Counted from the first letter of the stretch, positions 22,935 to 33,649 are shown. The stretch: 64,000 bases of DNA from Petunia secreta (GCA_029990175.1 JARKIP010000035.1:40810001-40874000), one strand, 5' to 3'. A program made the numbers and translations. Notes: generated from the sequence alone by a model not told the origin.

Positions 22935-23923
22935 ATCCCGAGCTAAGCCGTTTTTGAATCGGATGATGGCTTGCTCTTCATCCTATACCAGATCAAGATT
23001 CAATCCAACCTTTTCGAACTTATCATGGTACTCTTGGACTGACTTGGACCCTTGCTTTAGCTCATAGAGCTTTTGCATTTGAGTCTGTCTGTACTTGGCA
23101 CTTAAATACTTAGCATCCATTGCTCTCATCAACTGTGGCCAAGTATTGACTACTGGATAGTCATTTCTTCTTCTATGCCTCTTGTCAGATCCCACCATGT
23201 TGATGCATAGGCTTCGAACGAAGCAATGGCATGGGCAGCTTTTCTCTCATCGGTCATCTCATTGGTTTCAAAGATGCGCTCCATCTTAAGCTTCCATTCA
23301 AGATATTCATCTGGATCACTAGTTCCTTTAAATGGTGGAATAATGATCTTGACACTGTTCAAGTTTGAGTCTCAAACACCACGAACCTGTTCGGGATACT
23401 CATCATCACGATCATTAGCCTCACGCTCAATATTTCTTTCAACATTTGCGCCTCGGCCTCGGCCTCGGAAATTTCCACGACCTCGGTGAGCTTGCCTTCG
23501 TTGAGTGAACGGCGGCTCATTCTCATATTCGTCCTCGGGAAATTCCTCTTCATCAACCTCTTCGACAACGGCTCCAAGATCTCTTCGGGCCTTTGGAAGT
23601 GGTATCCTTTCTCCTCGGGGAATGCCCAAGTTTTGATAGCCTGCTTGGGGATTGCCCAAGTTGAGTTCTCTTCGAATTGCTTCACTTATCAACTGATGTT
23701 ATCGAACAAGCTCAGCATACAGCTCAGGTTTCATCGGAGTGGAATGGCTAGTTCCATCGCCGGACCCATTCATGGCCACGGACGCGCTTCCTTGCTCGAG
23801 TTGAGTCACTCGAGCAGTTACTCCTCTTACTTCGGCACTGACACCTTGTATCGCAGCCATGAGATCGGCTAACGACACTTCGGGCTTCTCAATGCCTTTG
23901 CCATCGCCTCCATTCCCAGCCAT
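22935..23923 (-). pseudogene. gag: CRM B gag N-terminal part, broken
   Basis: Start ATG at 23923-23921, in a context conserved with the other CRM copies (MAGNGGDGKG...EVSLADLMAAIQG). Then come a coiled-coil-like stretch, a LGNPQ/LGIPR motif, an RGRGNFRGRGRG basic box, the ITIPPFKG-like and PDEYLEWKLKMERIF segments and the Retrotrans_gag core. Lesions: TAA after AELVR (about 23700), TGA after EQVRGV (about 23371), a phase shift at about 23150-23200 and TAG after NLDLV (about 22985). The first two are explained by C to T changes (CAA to TAA, CGA to TGA). Confidence 0.85.
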
Positions 23924-25130
23924 GGTACCTGCACAAGTCAAAGACCAACAAAATGTTAAGGTCAGAAATCACCTCACACACTCCCTCACCTTTGATGGGT
24001 GGCACTCGGGTCCACTCAATTTATGGGTTCGGTTTTTGGTCACACAAGAACTTGTAGCCAATGGCTTCCTCGGTTGATCAACCTCTCTCAATTCCTTCGA
24101 TTTGACAATCTACGATGTCTTACTTCGGGAAGAGTGAGTTGATTTGACTCAATGGAACGGACAGCTATTTACTCTTGCGCTTCGGGAAGTCAAAAGAATT
24201 TTCTACGAAGTTGGACTTCGGTCACCCACGCACGAGTTCCTATCAGCTCAAATGAGTTAGTACGACCTCGAGTAGAACAATTACTCTAAAGATCCACTAA
24301 CTAGAATTTTCGGACAGAAGAAAGTGAAAACCTAGGAGAATCTACCCTCTGATTCCCTTTTGGAATCTTTTTCGAACACACCAACTCTTGTCCATACAAG
24401 AGTGGTCCCTCCTTGGTACGGATAGGGTTTTACCTTATCCACTTTCCTTTTCTCAGCCGACAACTTTTCACCTGGGGTTTTGATGTTTACACTTTACCCC
24501 TTTCTTCTTCATTGGAACAGTGAAGCCTTGCTCCGGTGTACGGATTAAACAGCTTCGGTTCACTGACCACGAATTTAACAAAGATCTGGGTTGCTCTTCA
24601 ACTCCGGTTTCAAACAACAACGGAGGAATTCAAACAAAGTTCTTGAGCTAAGTTTCCAGCTCCTTCGTGTCGTACACTGTTACAATCTTGTAACAAGTTT
24701 CGGCGTACGGACAACGAGTTTAACAAAGAACTTCGAATTTTCAAGCGCAAAACAAACCCAAATCACTCAAGAACCACCAATCTTCATCGGTTTCATCCAA
24801 ACACGATGGGGGTTCTAGTTCCAGCCACCAACAACTTCAAAGCAATCCAAATTTCACCAAGAAACCCTAGTCACGAAATCAGTACGTCGGGTTCTTGTTG
24901 GAATCAGGAAACTATGGTGAACAAGAATCAACGGTTGTTTAATCCAAACAACCAACAATCAAACACAATTTTTGAATTTTTTGTTTTTCTACTTTTTTTT
25001 TTTTATTTTTTTTTATTTTTATAAACGCTCAGCAACAACAATCAAACACATGGAAGAAAGCTGAAACTAAAGACACAAGCACGATTTTAAGTGAACAGGA
25101 TTTGAGGTTGTAAGAACAAACTCAAACCTT
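23924..25130 (-). other. CRM B 5' untranslated leader
   Basis: 1.2 kb between PBS and gag ATG with no domain-bearing frame. On the minus strand the ATG is preceded by a pyrimidine-rich tract ending TTGTGCAG, followed by GTACC and ATG. CRM A (TTTGTGTAG|GAGCAATGG) and CRM C (TTGTGCAG|GTACCATG) keep this, so it could be a 3' splice site of a leader intron. A T/A-rich stretch lies at 24965-25020. Confidence 0.55.
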
Positions 25131-25142
25131 GCTCTGATACCA
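25131..25142 (-). other. Primer binding site (tRNA-iMet) of CRM B
   Basis: On the minus strand TGGTATCAGAGC, three bases after the LTR end, complements the 3' end of initiator tRNA-Met, the usual primer of chromoviruses. Confidence 0.9.
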
Positions 25143-25145
25143 AGA

Positions 25146-25868
25146 TGGTGCAAGCAAACCCGAAGGAAATGCTAAACACGAAACGCGGAAGAAAATCAAC
25201 AAGAAAGTAAAGATAGAAGCAAGACAAATCTTGCTTCGATTCGAAAGAACAGTGAGGAACCTGTCTCAAGCTCGATCGAAGGGAAATCAAGACGCACCTA
25301 TACTATGCAACAATCCTCAAGAAAGACCAGCTTCTTTCAAATTGAATGATCAAGAAGAAATTGTTCAAACGAATAACACCGATTGACACAAGTTCTTTAA
25401 AAGCCCACGTCGGGGTTCGGCTCCATCGGAGACTCACAATAGCACTTGCTGTGTTTTCATAAACTCAAAACTGTGTATGTTACAATGAAATGAAATGGAC
25501 TATTTATAGGCTACACTAAGGATAAAGTAGTAAATAGTCACAAGTGACTAATAAGAACAAGCCACGCAGGGCTGAGACAAGTTTGTGTTCGCCAGCCTTA
25601 ACTTCGGTGCTCGGTCGCTTGCTCGAACTCGTTGTCTTCGGACGCTCAATTGTCTTCGAGCTCATTGTCCTCGGTCACTTTGCCTTCGGGCTCAAATCTG
25701 AAGATAATGCCTTCGGTTCTTGAGTCCGGCCACTCAGCTTCAGGGCAGTTGTTTTCCTTCGGCCAGGCTAAGTGAATGTGCACATCGTGCAGCAGCTTGG
25801 CTTGCCTTCGTGTCATTGGTCTCCTCGGTGGATCGAACACTTGATCAGCACGTGTTCGGGCTGCATCA
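25146..25868 (-). repeat. 5' LTR of CRM B
   Basis: 723 bp. It carries the element promoter; the tail of the integrase reading frame overlaps its 3' counterpart. Confidence 0.93.
25501..25509 (-). promoter_or_regulatory. TATA box in CRM B 5' LTR
   Basis: On the minus strand CTATAAATA lies in the middle of the LTR, about 360 nt from its start, a normal U3 position. The same motif is present in the 3' LTR near 18750. Confidence 0.6.
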
Positions 25869-26690
25869 CATGTGCAGCCTTTTTCTCTTCGGTCATCTCA
25901 TTGGCTTCGAAGATTCGTTCCATTTTAAGCTTCCATTGAAGATACTCGTCCGGATCACATGATGCAGCCTTTTTCTCTTCGGTCATCTCATTGGCTTCGA
26001 AGATTCGTTCCATTTTAAGCTTCCATTGAAGATACTCGTCCGGATCACTATCTAAATGATGGAATAGTGATCTTGACACTGTTTAAATTTGAATCACGAG
26101 CACCTCGGATTAGCTCCGGATACTCATCATGATATTCATCAGCCTCACGCTCAGTATTTCGATTAACATTCGCGCCTCGGCCTCGACCTCGAAAATTTGC
26201 ACGACCTCATTGAACCTGCCTTCGTTGACCGAATGGTGGTTTATATTCAGCTTCAGGAAATTCTTCTCCATTGACCCCTTCATCAACGGCCTCAATTTGT
26301 CTTCGGGCCATTGGAAGTGACAATCTATCACATCGGGGAATGCCCAAGTTTTGATAATAAGCTTGGGGATTGCCCAAGGTTTGTTGTTGCACTTGGGGAT
26401 TGCCCAAGTGTTGATTAGCTCGAGGATTTCCCACAGCTTCATTTCGATCAGCTTCGTCCTTCAACTGTTGTTGTCGAAGGAGCTCAGCAAATTTCTCCGA
26501 TTTCATAGGAGTGGAGTTGCTCGTTCCAGCGCCGGACCCATGCAAGGCCACGGGCATACTCCCTTGTTTGAGGTTAGATACTCGAGCACTCACTCCTTTT
26601 ACTTCGGCGCTAAGGCCTTGTATCGCAGCCATGAGATCGGCTAACGACACCTCGGGCGCTGCAATGCCCTTCTCTTCGTTTCCAGCCATT
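25869..26690 (-). pseudogene. gag: CRM A gag N-terminal part
   Basis: The ATG at 26690-26688 opens MAGNEEKGIAAPEVSLADLM (frame 26207-26707). It continues with a 4-5 unit LGNPQ-type repeat (26330-26440) and an FGQRRQVQ basic box, then shifts phase (26110-26442). At 25874-26053 it contains a 90-bp exact tandem duplication of the PDEYLQWKLKMERIFEANEM segment. The gag is then cut at 25869 by CRM B and continues at 18394 downwards. Confidence 0.8.
25874..26053 (-). repeat. 90-bp perfect tandem duplication in CRM A gag
   Basis: GCAGCCTTTTTCTCTTCGG starts at 25874 and 25964. The copies look identical through GTCCGGATCAC, adding 30 codons in frame. It is directly next to the CRM B insertion point. 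Confidence 0.85.
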
Positions 26691-27857
26691 GCTCCTACAC
26701 AAATCAAAGACTAATTAGAAATCACCTCACACACTCCCTCACTTTTAATGGGTGGCGCTCGGGTCCACTCAATTTGTGGGTTCGGTTTTAGTTACTCGAG
26801 GAACTTGTCAATGTCCTCTAAGATCCTTCAAGTTCGACAATAGTCACTGACTCTTCAGGAAGAGTGAAGTGATGTTTGACTCGATAGAACGAACACTGTT
26901 TTTACTGCGCTCGGAAAATCAAAGAATTTTCTACGAAAGTTCGGACTTCGGTCACCCCTCGCACGAATTCTTAAAAGCTCAAATTCAATAGTACGCCCTC
27001 GAGTAGAAGAGATTACTCCAGAGATCCACTACGTGAATTATCGATCACAAGAAAAGTGAAAACCTAGGAGATTCTACCCTTCGACTCCTCCTTCGAAATC
27101 CTTCGAACACACCAACTCTTGTACGTATAAAAGTGGTCCCTCCTTGGTATGGATAGGGATTTACCTTATCCAATTTCCCTTTTCAAACCGACAAAATTCC
27201 ACCTGGGTTTTAGATTTTGAAACTTTACCCCTTTCTTCTTCAATGGAACAGTGAATCTTTTACTCCGGCGTACGGACAAAATTCTTCGTTCACTGACCAC
27301 GATTTCAACAGACATTGGGTTGCCTTTCACTCCGGTAACATTTAACATCGGAGGAAATCAATTCCAGAAGTTTGAGCTAAGAAAACTTCACTTCGTCCGT
27401 ACACTGCTATAATGTAACAAGTTTCCGGCGTACGGACGATGGCTCAATCACAGAACTTCAAATTTTTAATGCAAACACAATCCAAATCAAATAAGAACCA
27501 CCAGTCTTCAACGATAACAACCAAAATCAACTGGGGTTCGATATCAAAACCACCAATCATCAAGAACAGTCCAAAATAACATTGAGAAACCCTAGTCGTC
27601 AATCGTGTACGACGGGTAGTCATTGGATTCCTTAGACGATGAAGATTACAAATCTGTGGTTGTTCGATTCAAACAACCAACGAATAACAAATTTTTGAAT
27701 TCTTTTCTTTTTTTCACTTTTTTTTGGTAAAATTAGAACACCAACAGTAACACAAGAACAATAACAAGAACACGAAACGGAAAACAAAGACACAAACGCA
27801 AGAAAATTAAAGATAACGTCGAATAGGATTTGAGATTGTAGAGATAAGCCCAAACGT
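26691..27857 (-). other. CRM A 5' untranslated leader
   Basis: It aligns with the CRM B leader: shared blocks include the CCTAGGAG...TTCTACCC area and AAGTGGTCCCTCCTTGGTA. No domain-bearing frame. It ends at the PBS. Confidence 0.65.
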
Positions 27858-27869
27858 GCTCTGATACCA
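27858..27869 (-). other. Primer binding site (tRNA-iMet) of CRM A
   Basis: On the minus strand TGGTATCAGAGC, three bases after the 5' LTR end at 27873. Confidence 0.88.
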
Positions 27870-27872
27870 AGA

Positions 27873-28670
27873 TGGTGCATGCTAAATCCAAAGATGAAGG
27901 CAAGCAACCGAAAACAACAGCGGAAAGTAAAGATAGAAGTTTGACACAACTTTTCTTGCTTGAACGACACCGAGGAACTGGTCTCGGTACGATTCAAGTA
28001 GAAGGAAAGAGAACATAAACTATTCAACAATCCTCAAGAGAACAATGCCTCTTACAAACTGAATGATCAAAGAGGAATTGTTCAATCGGATTCACCGAAA
28101 GCCACAAGTTCCGAAGACCCCATCGAGTTTGCTCACATCTGAGACTCAAAGAGTAATTAATTTCGGCAAATCTCATTCAATAATCAATATCCAAAATCTA
28201 GCTAACTTACAATGAAATGTAAAGGAGTATATATAGACTTCTCTAGGGATAAAACAGTAAATGGTCACAGGCGATCAATAGGAGTAAGCCACGCAGGGCT
28301 GGATATCTGAGTGTTCGGTCATTCCTTCAACCGAACACTTGAAATTCGAATACTTCAGCTCGAGCTCTTGACTTCGGTGCTCGTGACTCGGCTTAAGCTG
28401 ACTTCGGTCGCGCTTCCTTCGATTATTTGTTTGATTTACTTCGGCGCCGAGGTTGAGTGCTCGGTTTGGGTTTGGTCACCCCCTTCTTCGAGCTCAAGTT
28501 TATAAATGAAGCCTTCGATCCTTGAGCTCGGCCAATCAGCTTCGGAGTGGTGGTTGCTTTCTCCCAACCAAGCCAAGTGAATGTGAACATCGTGCAGCAG
28601 CTTGGCTTGGCTTCGTGTCATCTGCTTCGGTGGATCGAACATTTGATCAGCACGTGTTCGGGCTGCATCA
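27873..28670 (-). repeat. 5' LTR of CRM A
   Basis: 798 bp, TG...CA ended. It is more diverged from its partner than the CRM B LTRs are from each other. Confidence 0.88.
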
Positions 28671-30828
28671 GTTCTTAACCTGCTGTGGTAGAGCCCCTGT
28701 CTAATATTTAAGGGAGTTTCTTTATCACCCTACCTGTTATTTATTTGTGTGCATTGAGGACATTGCACAATTTTAAGTGTGGGGTGGGGGATTCCTATTT
28801 TTGTTGTATAATTTTCATTAGTTTGTCTATTAACGTCTTTGTTTATTTCTTGCTTTCTAGTTTAGCTTTTAGCAATAAAGAAAAAATAAATAAATATTGG
28901 AATATAAGAAAAATTAAAAAAAATAGAAATAGTTTTTTTTAAGTTAGCCGTTTCTTAATCTTTCTAGTAGTCATAGTTAGAGTAGATAATAATTCCCCGT
29001 GGTTTTTATTTGGGCATTGGTTCTGTTCCATGGGATGAAAGCTTGAACGATCCTTTTTTTTTAAAATTTGTTTTAGATAGTTTTAGTTCATTGTAGTATT
29101 AGAGAGAGGAAAGGAAAGCTCATGTTTAGGGTCTAGGTGCCTTGTGACATATTTGATGCTAACAATATTTAGACCTGAGCACATGGATTAAATGCCCGTC
29201 TTGTGAGTTTTTGAATTAAATTGTGCCAAGAAAAATAAGAATAACCTTATTTGTGACGCTTAGGCTCAGTTTCTTGACTCTTGTGTGCTAAGTGCTTTAT
29301 GGTTTATTCTCGAGCCTGTTTACTGCTTTGATTGAGAGTCCGAATTGATCTATCTTGAGTGTGTGATGTGTCATTGTGTGAGTGAGGTTTCTAGTTTTGT
29401 TCCATGCTGGTAACTTGAGTCTATAACTTGGCCGGTGTGTGATTGAAGCGAAATCCTAAGTTTTGCTCAATTTAGAAAATGATTATAGGCCTTCCTTGAC
29501 CATTTGAGATTTTTATAGCCTACCATATACTTGATTGATCCTTGTCAGCCCCTTTGAGCCTTTATTCTATTTATTGGTAGCCATATTACAAGCCTTGACC
29601 TATTTTGAATCGAATTTCCTATTTTTTGTGCACCTCATCTCCTAGAGCACTTGCAAAATAGCACAATGTGTTGAGAAGCTAAAGTTGGAGTAAAAGGTTG
29701 ATTGGTTTGTGAATTGGTGCTAGTTGTCATGTAAAAGAAGTGTTTGTGAAAAAAAATGAAAGAGAAAAAAATTACTCCCTCCATTCTAGTTTAGATGAAC
29801 TTTTTCGCTTTTCGAGAATCAAATTAGATGAACTTTGACCAATAATTGAAGATGATTTTTTTCATCATATTGATATGGGAAGAGTTGCATGTTATAGTAC
29901 TTTCCATATAGTTTTTGAATTTGCAAATTTTTATTTGAAAATATTAATTTAATATAGTTTAATTTAGATTCAAAGATTAGTCAAATTGACTCTCAAAAAG
30001 TGAAAAGGTTTATCCTTTCCGATATGGAGGGAGTACTAGATTGCCTGGCCAACTATCAAATAGAAAAAAAATGTGGAAGTTGAAAAAAAGAGCACTTTTT
30101 CTGAGCTGAAAAATATTCATGGGCGTAAATAAAAAAAAAGGAAAAGACTAGGTGCTATTGAAGTTGAAAAGGGATGAATTTTTGAAAGAAAGAACTGTGC
30201 TAAATTTAATGTTGTGTAAGTGTTTTGGGAGGTTTAGTCACTTTATCCATAGTTATCCTACCTGAACCGCAGCCTACATTACAACCGGTGTTAAGTCCTA
30301 TTTGATTTTAGACTGAGCAGACTTATATTAGTGGGGATTTACATGACGGGCAAGCCTACGGTACTTCTTGTGTGGCATGTGAACTTTCTTTGTGAGAGTT
30401 GAGTGAATTCTTTTGATATTTAAAGTCTGAAAATTATTTTCTAATATCTTTTGAGAGCTGCGACTTACTCTCTTGTTGTGAGGGACATGATTCATGAAGG
30501 ATATGTGATTTTATTAGAGTCTCAGTCGAGGTAAGTGAGCGGGCTTGAGAAACGTGGTATCATAGAGTCTGTTATTGAGGTTAGGATGTCACAAGTAGGT
30601 TGTTTGATTATTTGAACTATTTTGGATTGTCTGGCACTATTAAAAATTGAGGAAGTGTGTGAAGGATGCATATGAGAAGGTTTACTTGTTGGTATCAGGC
30701 ATGATCATAGGTATAATTGTTACTCGTTGAGGTGCTCGGCTGTGAGGATGCTTTGATTAGTGTTGGTGTGATAGAATCGTGTCTGAAGTATAAGTATTTT
30801 TGTGATTACTTGAGGACGAGCAATAGTT
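28671..30828 (+). other. Non-coding internal region of Athila-like element 1, right part
   Basis: It continues from 13476. Blocks shared with 43340-45100 include GAGGACATTGCACAATTTTAAGTGTGGGGTGGGG (its GAGGACAGTGC counterpart lies near 43363), CCCCGTGGTTTTT with GTTC(T/C)...CCA, and ACATTAC...GTCCTA...GGGCAAGCCTA. No protein domain. It contains the Stowaway MITE at 29775-30033. Confidence 0.65.
29775..30033. mobile_element. Stowaway-type MITE
   Basis: A 259-bp element bounded by TA dinucleotides (29773-29774 and 30034-30035). The left terminus is CTCCCTCCATTCTAG and the right terminus, reverse-complemented, is CTCCCTCCATATCGG. Subterminal inverted similarity (GAACTTTTTC / AACCTTTTCAC) and AT-rich, non-coding content fit Tc1/mariner-derived Stowaway MITEs. 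Confidence 0.85.
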
Positions 30829-30842
30829 TAAGTGTGGGGTAT
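30829..30842 (+). other. Polypurine tract region of Athila-like element 1
   Basis: TTAAGTGTGGGGTAT abuts the TGATGTTGGG start of the 3' LTR. The second family member has CAAGTGTGGGGTGG at the same place. Confidence 0.75.
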
Positions 30843-32038
30843 TGATGTTGGGCATTCCTTTGAGTATTATGGTGTTTAACTATGCCCAACTAACTTTAAT
30901 TCTTGATTCTATATTAATTGGGTGTTACCTTGTTTATTAGGGACAATTGAAGTTGATTTTTGATATATTGAGCTAGTTAGAGAAATTGGCATGTGGTTGG
31001 GATGAGAGATGGAGAATGGAAGTGTTGAGAATATATTGTAGCAAGATTTGGGCTAAAAAATGGAGTTTGGCGTGAAATTGGACACTAGCGCAAAAAAGAA
31101 CAAGGAAACCATGAAGAATTGCTACAACAGCCTTGTTACGTGAAGGTGTAGGCCTAAACTCGATCCTAGTTTGACCAGGACATGGGCAATTTATTTAAGT
31201 CAAGTCATTCTTTGGAATATAAAAAGAAAATACTATACATTATGGAGGGGAGGTCACGTTGGCAGACTTTTGACGTTGCTGTCTAAGGATAACGCAGCAG
31301 CACCATGCTCGGAGCACTCCAACAAGTTTTCTTTTCTTTTCTTTTTTTTTTCCTTAATTTAGTTTGTGTATTCTATAGTTGTGGGATTCTCCATGAATGT
31401 TGATATTTCGATGTTGATTTGATTTCATTAATATATTACATTGGGTTATTTATTCATATCCTGAGCCTAATTATTTGATTGCTTGATTACCAATTGAATA
31501 CTATCTATGAACCTATGGTTGAACTTGAAAGTGGAAATTGTAGGTTGCAATAGGAATAGTTTCGCGGTTAGGATAGACATTTACATAACAGTCATGCTTA
31601 GTCATTATACAGGAAAAATAAATGCGTTTTTGTTAACTCTAATTCCATAGACATATAGGCGTTAGGTTGGCTTGAATAGGCGAGCAGGGTATCGTAAGAG
31701 TCATGTGAATAATATTAACCCTGTGATTAGTAACCCAGGTAAATTAATTTAGTTAGATTAACGGAAGAATTTAACAGGATTGACAGATGTCTCATAACCC
31801 TAGGCTATTATCTCGTCTTGATATCCGTAATTGTGTATTAATTGTTTTAGTTGTTAGCTTAGTTTAATTAGTTAATTTTATTTAGATAAACTCTAAACTC
31901 TTAAAACATTCTTGTCTAGGTAATTAAGAATTGTTTGATTTAGTTAGTAGTTGATCAATAGTCCTCGTGAACGATACTTTACTTATCACTTTATTACTTG
32001 ATCGACCGTGTATATTTTTGTGTGCGTTTGGAGCGACA
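30843..32038 (+). repeat. 3' LTR of Athila-like element 1
   Basis: 1196 bp, TGATGTTGGG...GGAGCGACA, followed at once by the TSD CCGAT. It shows what the 5' LTR looked like before the LINE: ACATGGGCAATTTATTTAAG runs without interruption at 31180-31200. Confidence 0.88.
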
Positions 32039-33303
32039 CCGATCTAAAGGCAACATTGGGGAGCCATCCACCGATAGAGGCAGTGAGTTCACGAGCGGGA
32101 TAGGAAGAGCTTCTGCAGGCCACCAAAGCAATGGGCGACCGCTGATCCATAGGCTGAATCCCCGCAGGCAGCCGACAAAACATTGGCTTTACTGCGGACC
32201 ATTATAGTGAGCTCCAGTGCCAAAGATACGAAGAATGAAGATTGAACTGGTTGATAGGCGTCTGCCGATCCTGAAAGGCGGAAGACAGAAGACGAGTCAA
32301 AAGCTAGCCTTTGGCGGCTGCTGAATAATTGGTTAAATGTCTTAAGTAGAAAGGTGGTTTTATAAATAATTATTTAGCATACAAACCACAGCTATAAATA
32401 GCTCATTAGGCCTCCAAGGCATTTATCTTTCATCTTATATTACACTTTGAAATATCTTGTAAACTTAGAGAGCATGAGAAGGGTTTTAACAATATTTGTA
32501 AGAATCTAGTCCTTATATCTTCAATCCAATACTATGATTCTTACTATTTCAATCCATTTTAATTATATGTTTGAACCTAGTATGAGTAGCTAAACTCATA
32601 TTATGAGTTTATTTACAATGACTTGATTCTCTTACTTTAAATGCTCGATTTTGTTTCACAGAACTTATGGGTGAATGTTTTTCTAGTTCTCATCACATTT
32701 ATTGTCTAAGTTTAAGGTGAGGCCTCACTTGAACTAAACCCCACTTTGATTTCATCTCCCTAACAGGGTTGAGAGCGTGAGTTTATAAGTACTAGCGAGG
32801 ATTTCAGTTATATAGGCTTATGAGCCTACCCCATCTAAAAAGAGTAACCAAAAAGGGTTATTCATACTCCAGTCTTAGAACTAGGTCTTTATGCGCTTTG
32901 TTATTGACCCTAATAGGCTTAACAAGGTAAATGCACTCTATACCTAACAGTTTTTGAGCGTCACAAATATAGGTTCGACTATTAACTCTTTACCCATGAG
33001 GATTGTGAGATGAAATTGGTATCTAATTTAGTTGAATCTTATTTGCCTATCCCCTGGCCTTTAATCCATTGTCTACAATGCATTTACTTCATTGTTGATG
33101 TTAGTTGATACCGTTATTTAAAATCAAAATTACGCCCTATTATTTCGGAATCTTTCAAACACTACTTTAGGGGTAGATTGTTATTCAAGTTAATTTAGAT
33201 CGTCGCTAGCTCCTTGTGGATACAATCCCGACTCTTGTTGGGTAATTATATTTCGACGACCCCCCTCCCCCCCCACGCACTCTTTTAAGTGTAGGATTGA
33301 GCA
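32039..33303 (+). repeat. Right part of the old split LTR
   Basis: It continues 4469-4696. GC-rich start, TATA box at 32393, then a leader and a U5-like tail with CTCCTTGTGGATACAATCCC and TTGGGTAATTATATTTCGACG, followed by a C-run (33261-33276). The end at 33303 (GATTGAGCA) is tentative. I found no element interior beside it, so it may be a solo LTR. Confidence 0.5.
32393..32400 (+). promoter_or_regulatory. TATA box in old split LTR
   Basis: TATAAATA is followed by AGCTCATTAGG and a CATCTTATATTAC leader. It defines + orientation. Confidence 0.5.
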
Positions 33304-33441
33304 TTCTAAAAATTTGTAGAAACATCCATAATAATACACAAATATAATAATTTATACAACTTTATTCATTTTACATACACACGTACACACGCTTATACAA
33401 TTTTTTTTATAGTGTTCACACAGTGTATGAACTTGTATAAA

Positions 33442-33640
33442 TGTCGCACTTCATTTTTCGAGCGGTTAGGTTCGAAGGTTTGGGTTTCGACTATAGTAAC
33501 TCACTTGAGTTTGACTTTAGTTTCGCCACCTAGTAGATGATTTAACTAGGCGTATTAGGTCACTTAAAGCATGTATTCTTGTATTATGCAATTCTAAGGT
33601 CTGCAAACCATGAGATTCTAAGGTAAGATGTTCTACCACT
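33442..33640 (-). repeat. Ogre/Tat-like LTR 3'-end fragment
   Basis: Starting TGTCGCA at 33442, it matches the reverse complement of 3998 downwards: GTAACTCAC(T/A)TGAGTT, TTTCGCCACCTAGTAG and ATTTAACTAGGCG...TAGGTCAC. Only about 200 bp remain. Confidence 0.65.
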
Positions 33641-33649
33641 ACGACTACT

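Larger units (their letters stand above)
18395..25868 (-). mobile_element. CRM-type chromovirus B, full-length, recently inserted into CRM A
   Basis: This 7474-bp element has a perfect TSD CATGT (18390-18394 and 25869-25873) and two 723-bp LTRs that differ at about 14 sites by eye (near 98 percent identity). PBS for tRNA-iMet at 25131-25142, PPT at 19118-19130. Removing it rejoins the gag of CRM A in register (AAGCAATAGCATGT then GCAGCCTTTTTC). Domain order is gag, protease, RT, RNase H, integrase. The integrase frame extends 223 nt into the 3' LTR, a feature known for the CRM clade. Gag has three premature stops and a frameshift, and integrase has a one-base deletion, so it cannot mobilise itself. 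Confidence 0.93.
13477..28670 (-). mobile_element. CRM-type chromovirus A, degenerate, containing CRM B
   Basis: LTRs of 794 and 798 bp (13477-14270 and 27873-28670) have TGATGCAGCC...GCACCA termini on the minus strand. Flanks are ATTCT (13472-13476) and GTTCT (28671-28675), a 4-of-5 TSD. A tRNA-iMet PBS and a 13-nt PPT are present. Gag, protease, RT, RNase H and integrase remnants follow in Ty3/gypsy order. The LTRs differ at very roughly 5 percent of sites by eye, more than those of B, which agrees with B being inserted into A. With B removed the element is about 7.7 kb. Confidence 0.88.
4697..32038 (+). mobile_element. Athila-like Ty3/gypsy element 1, host of nested insertions
   Basis: It starts TGATGTCGGGCAT and ends TTTGGAGCGACA, flanked by the perfect 5-bp TSD CCGAT (4692-4696 and 32039-32043). 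A PBS with exact 18-nt complementarity to tRNA-Asp follows the 5' LTR, and a purine-rich PPT precedes the 3' LTR. With insertions removed the element is about 7.9 kb. It holds only short gag-like remnants and no reverse transcriptase or integrase of its own, so it is a non-autonomous derivative. It contains a LINE (5080-9376), CRM A (13477-28670, which contains CRM B) and a Stowaway MITE (29775-30033). Confidence 0.85.

Noticed and set aside
31998..32207. 69- and 65-codon frames around the 3' LTR end
   Set aside because: They cross the proven element boundary at 32038, so they cannot be an ancestral gene.
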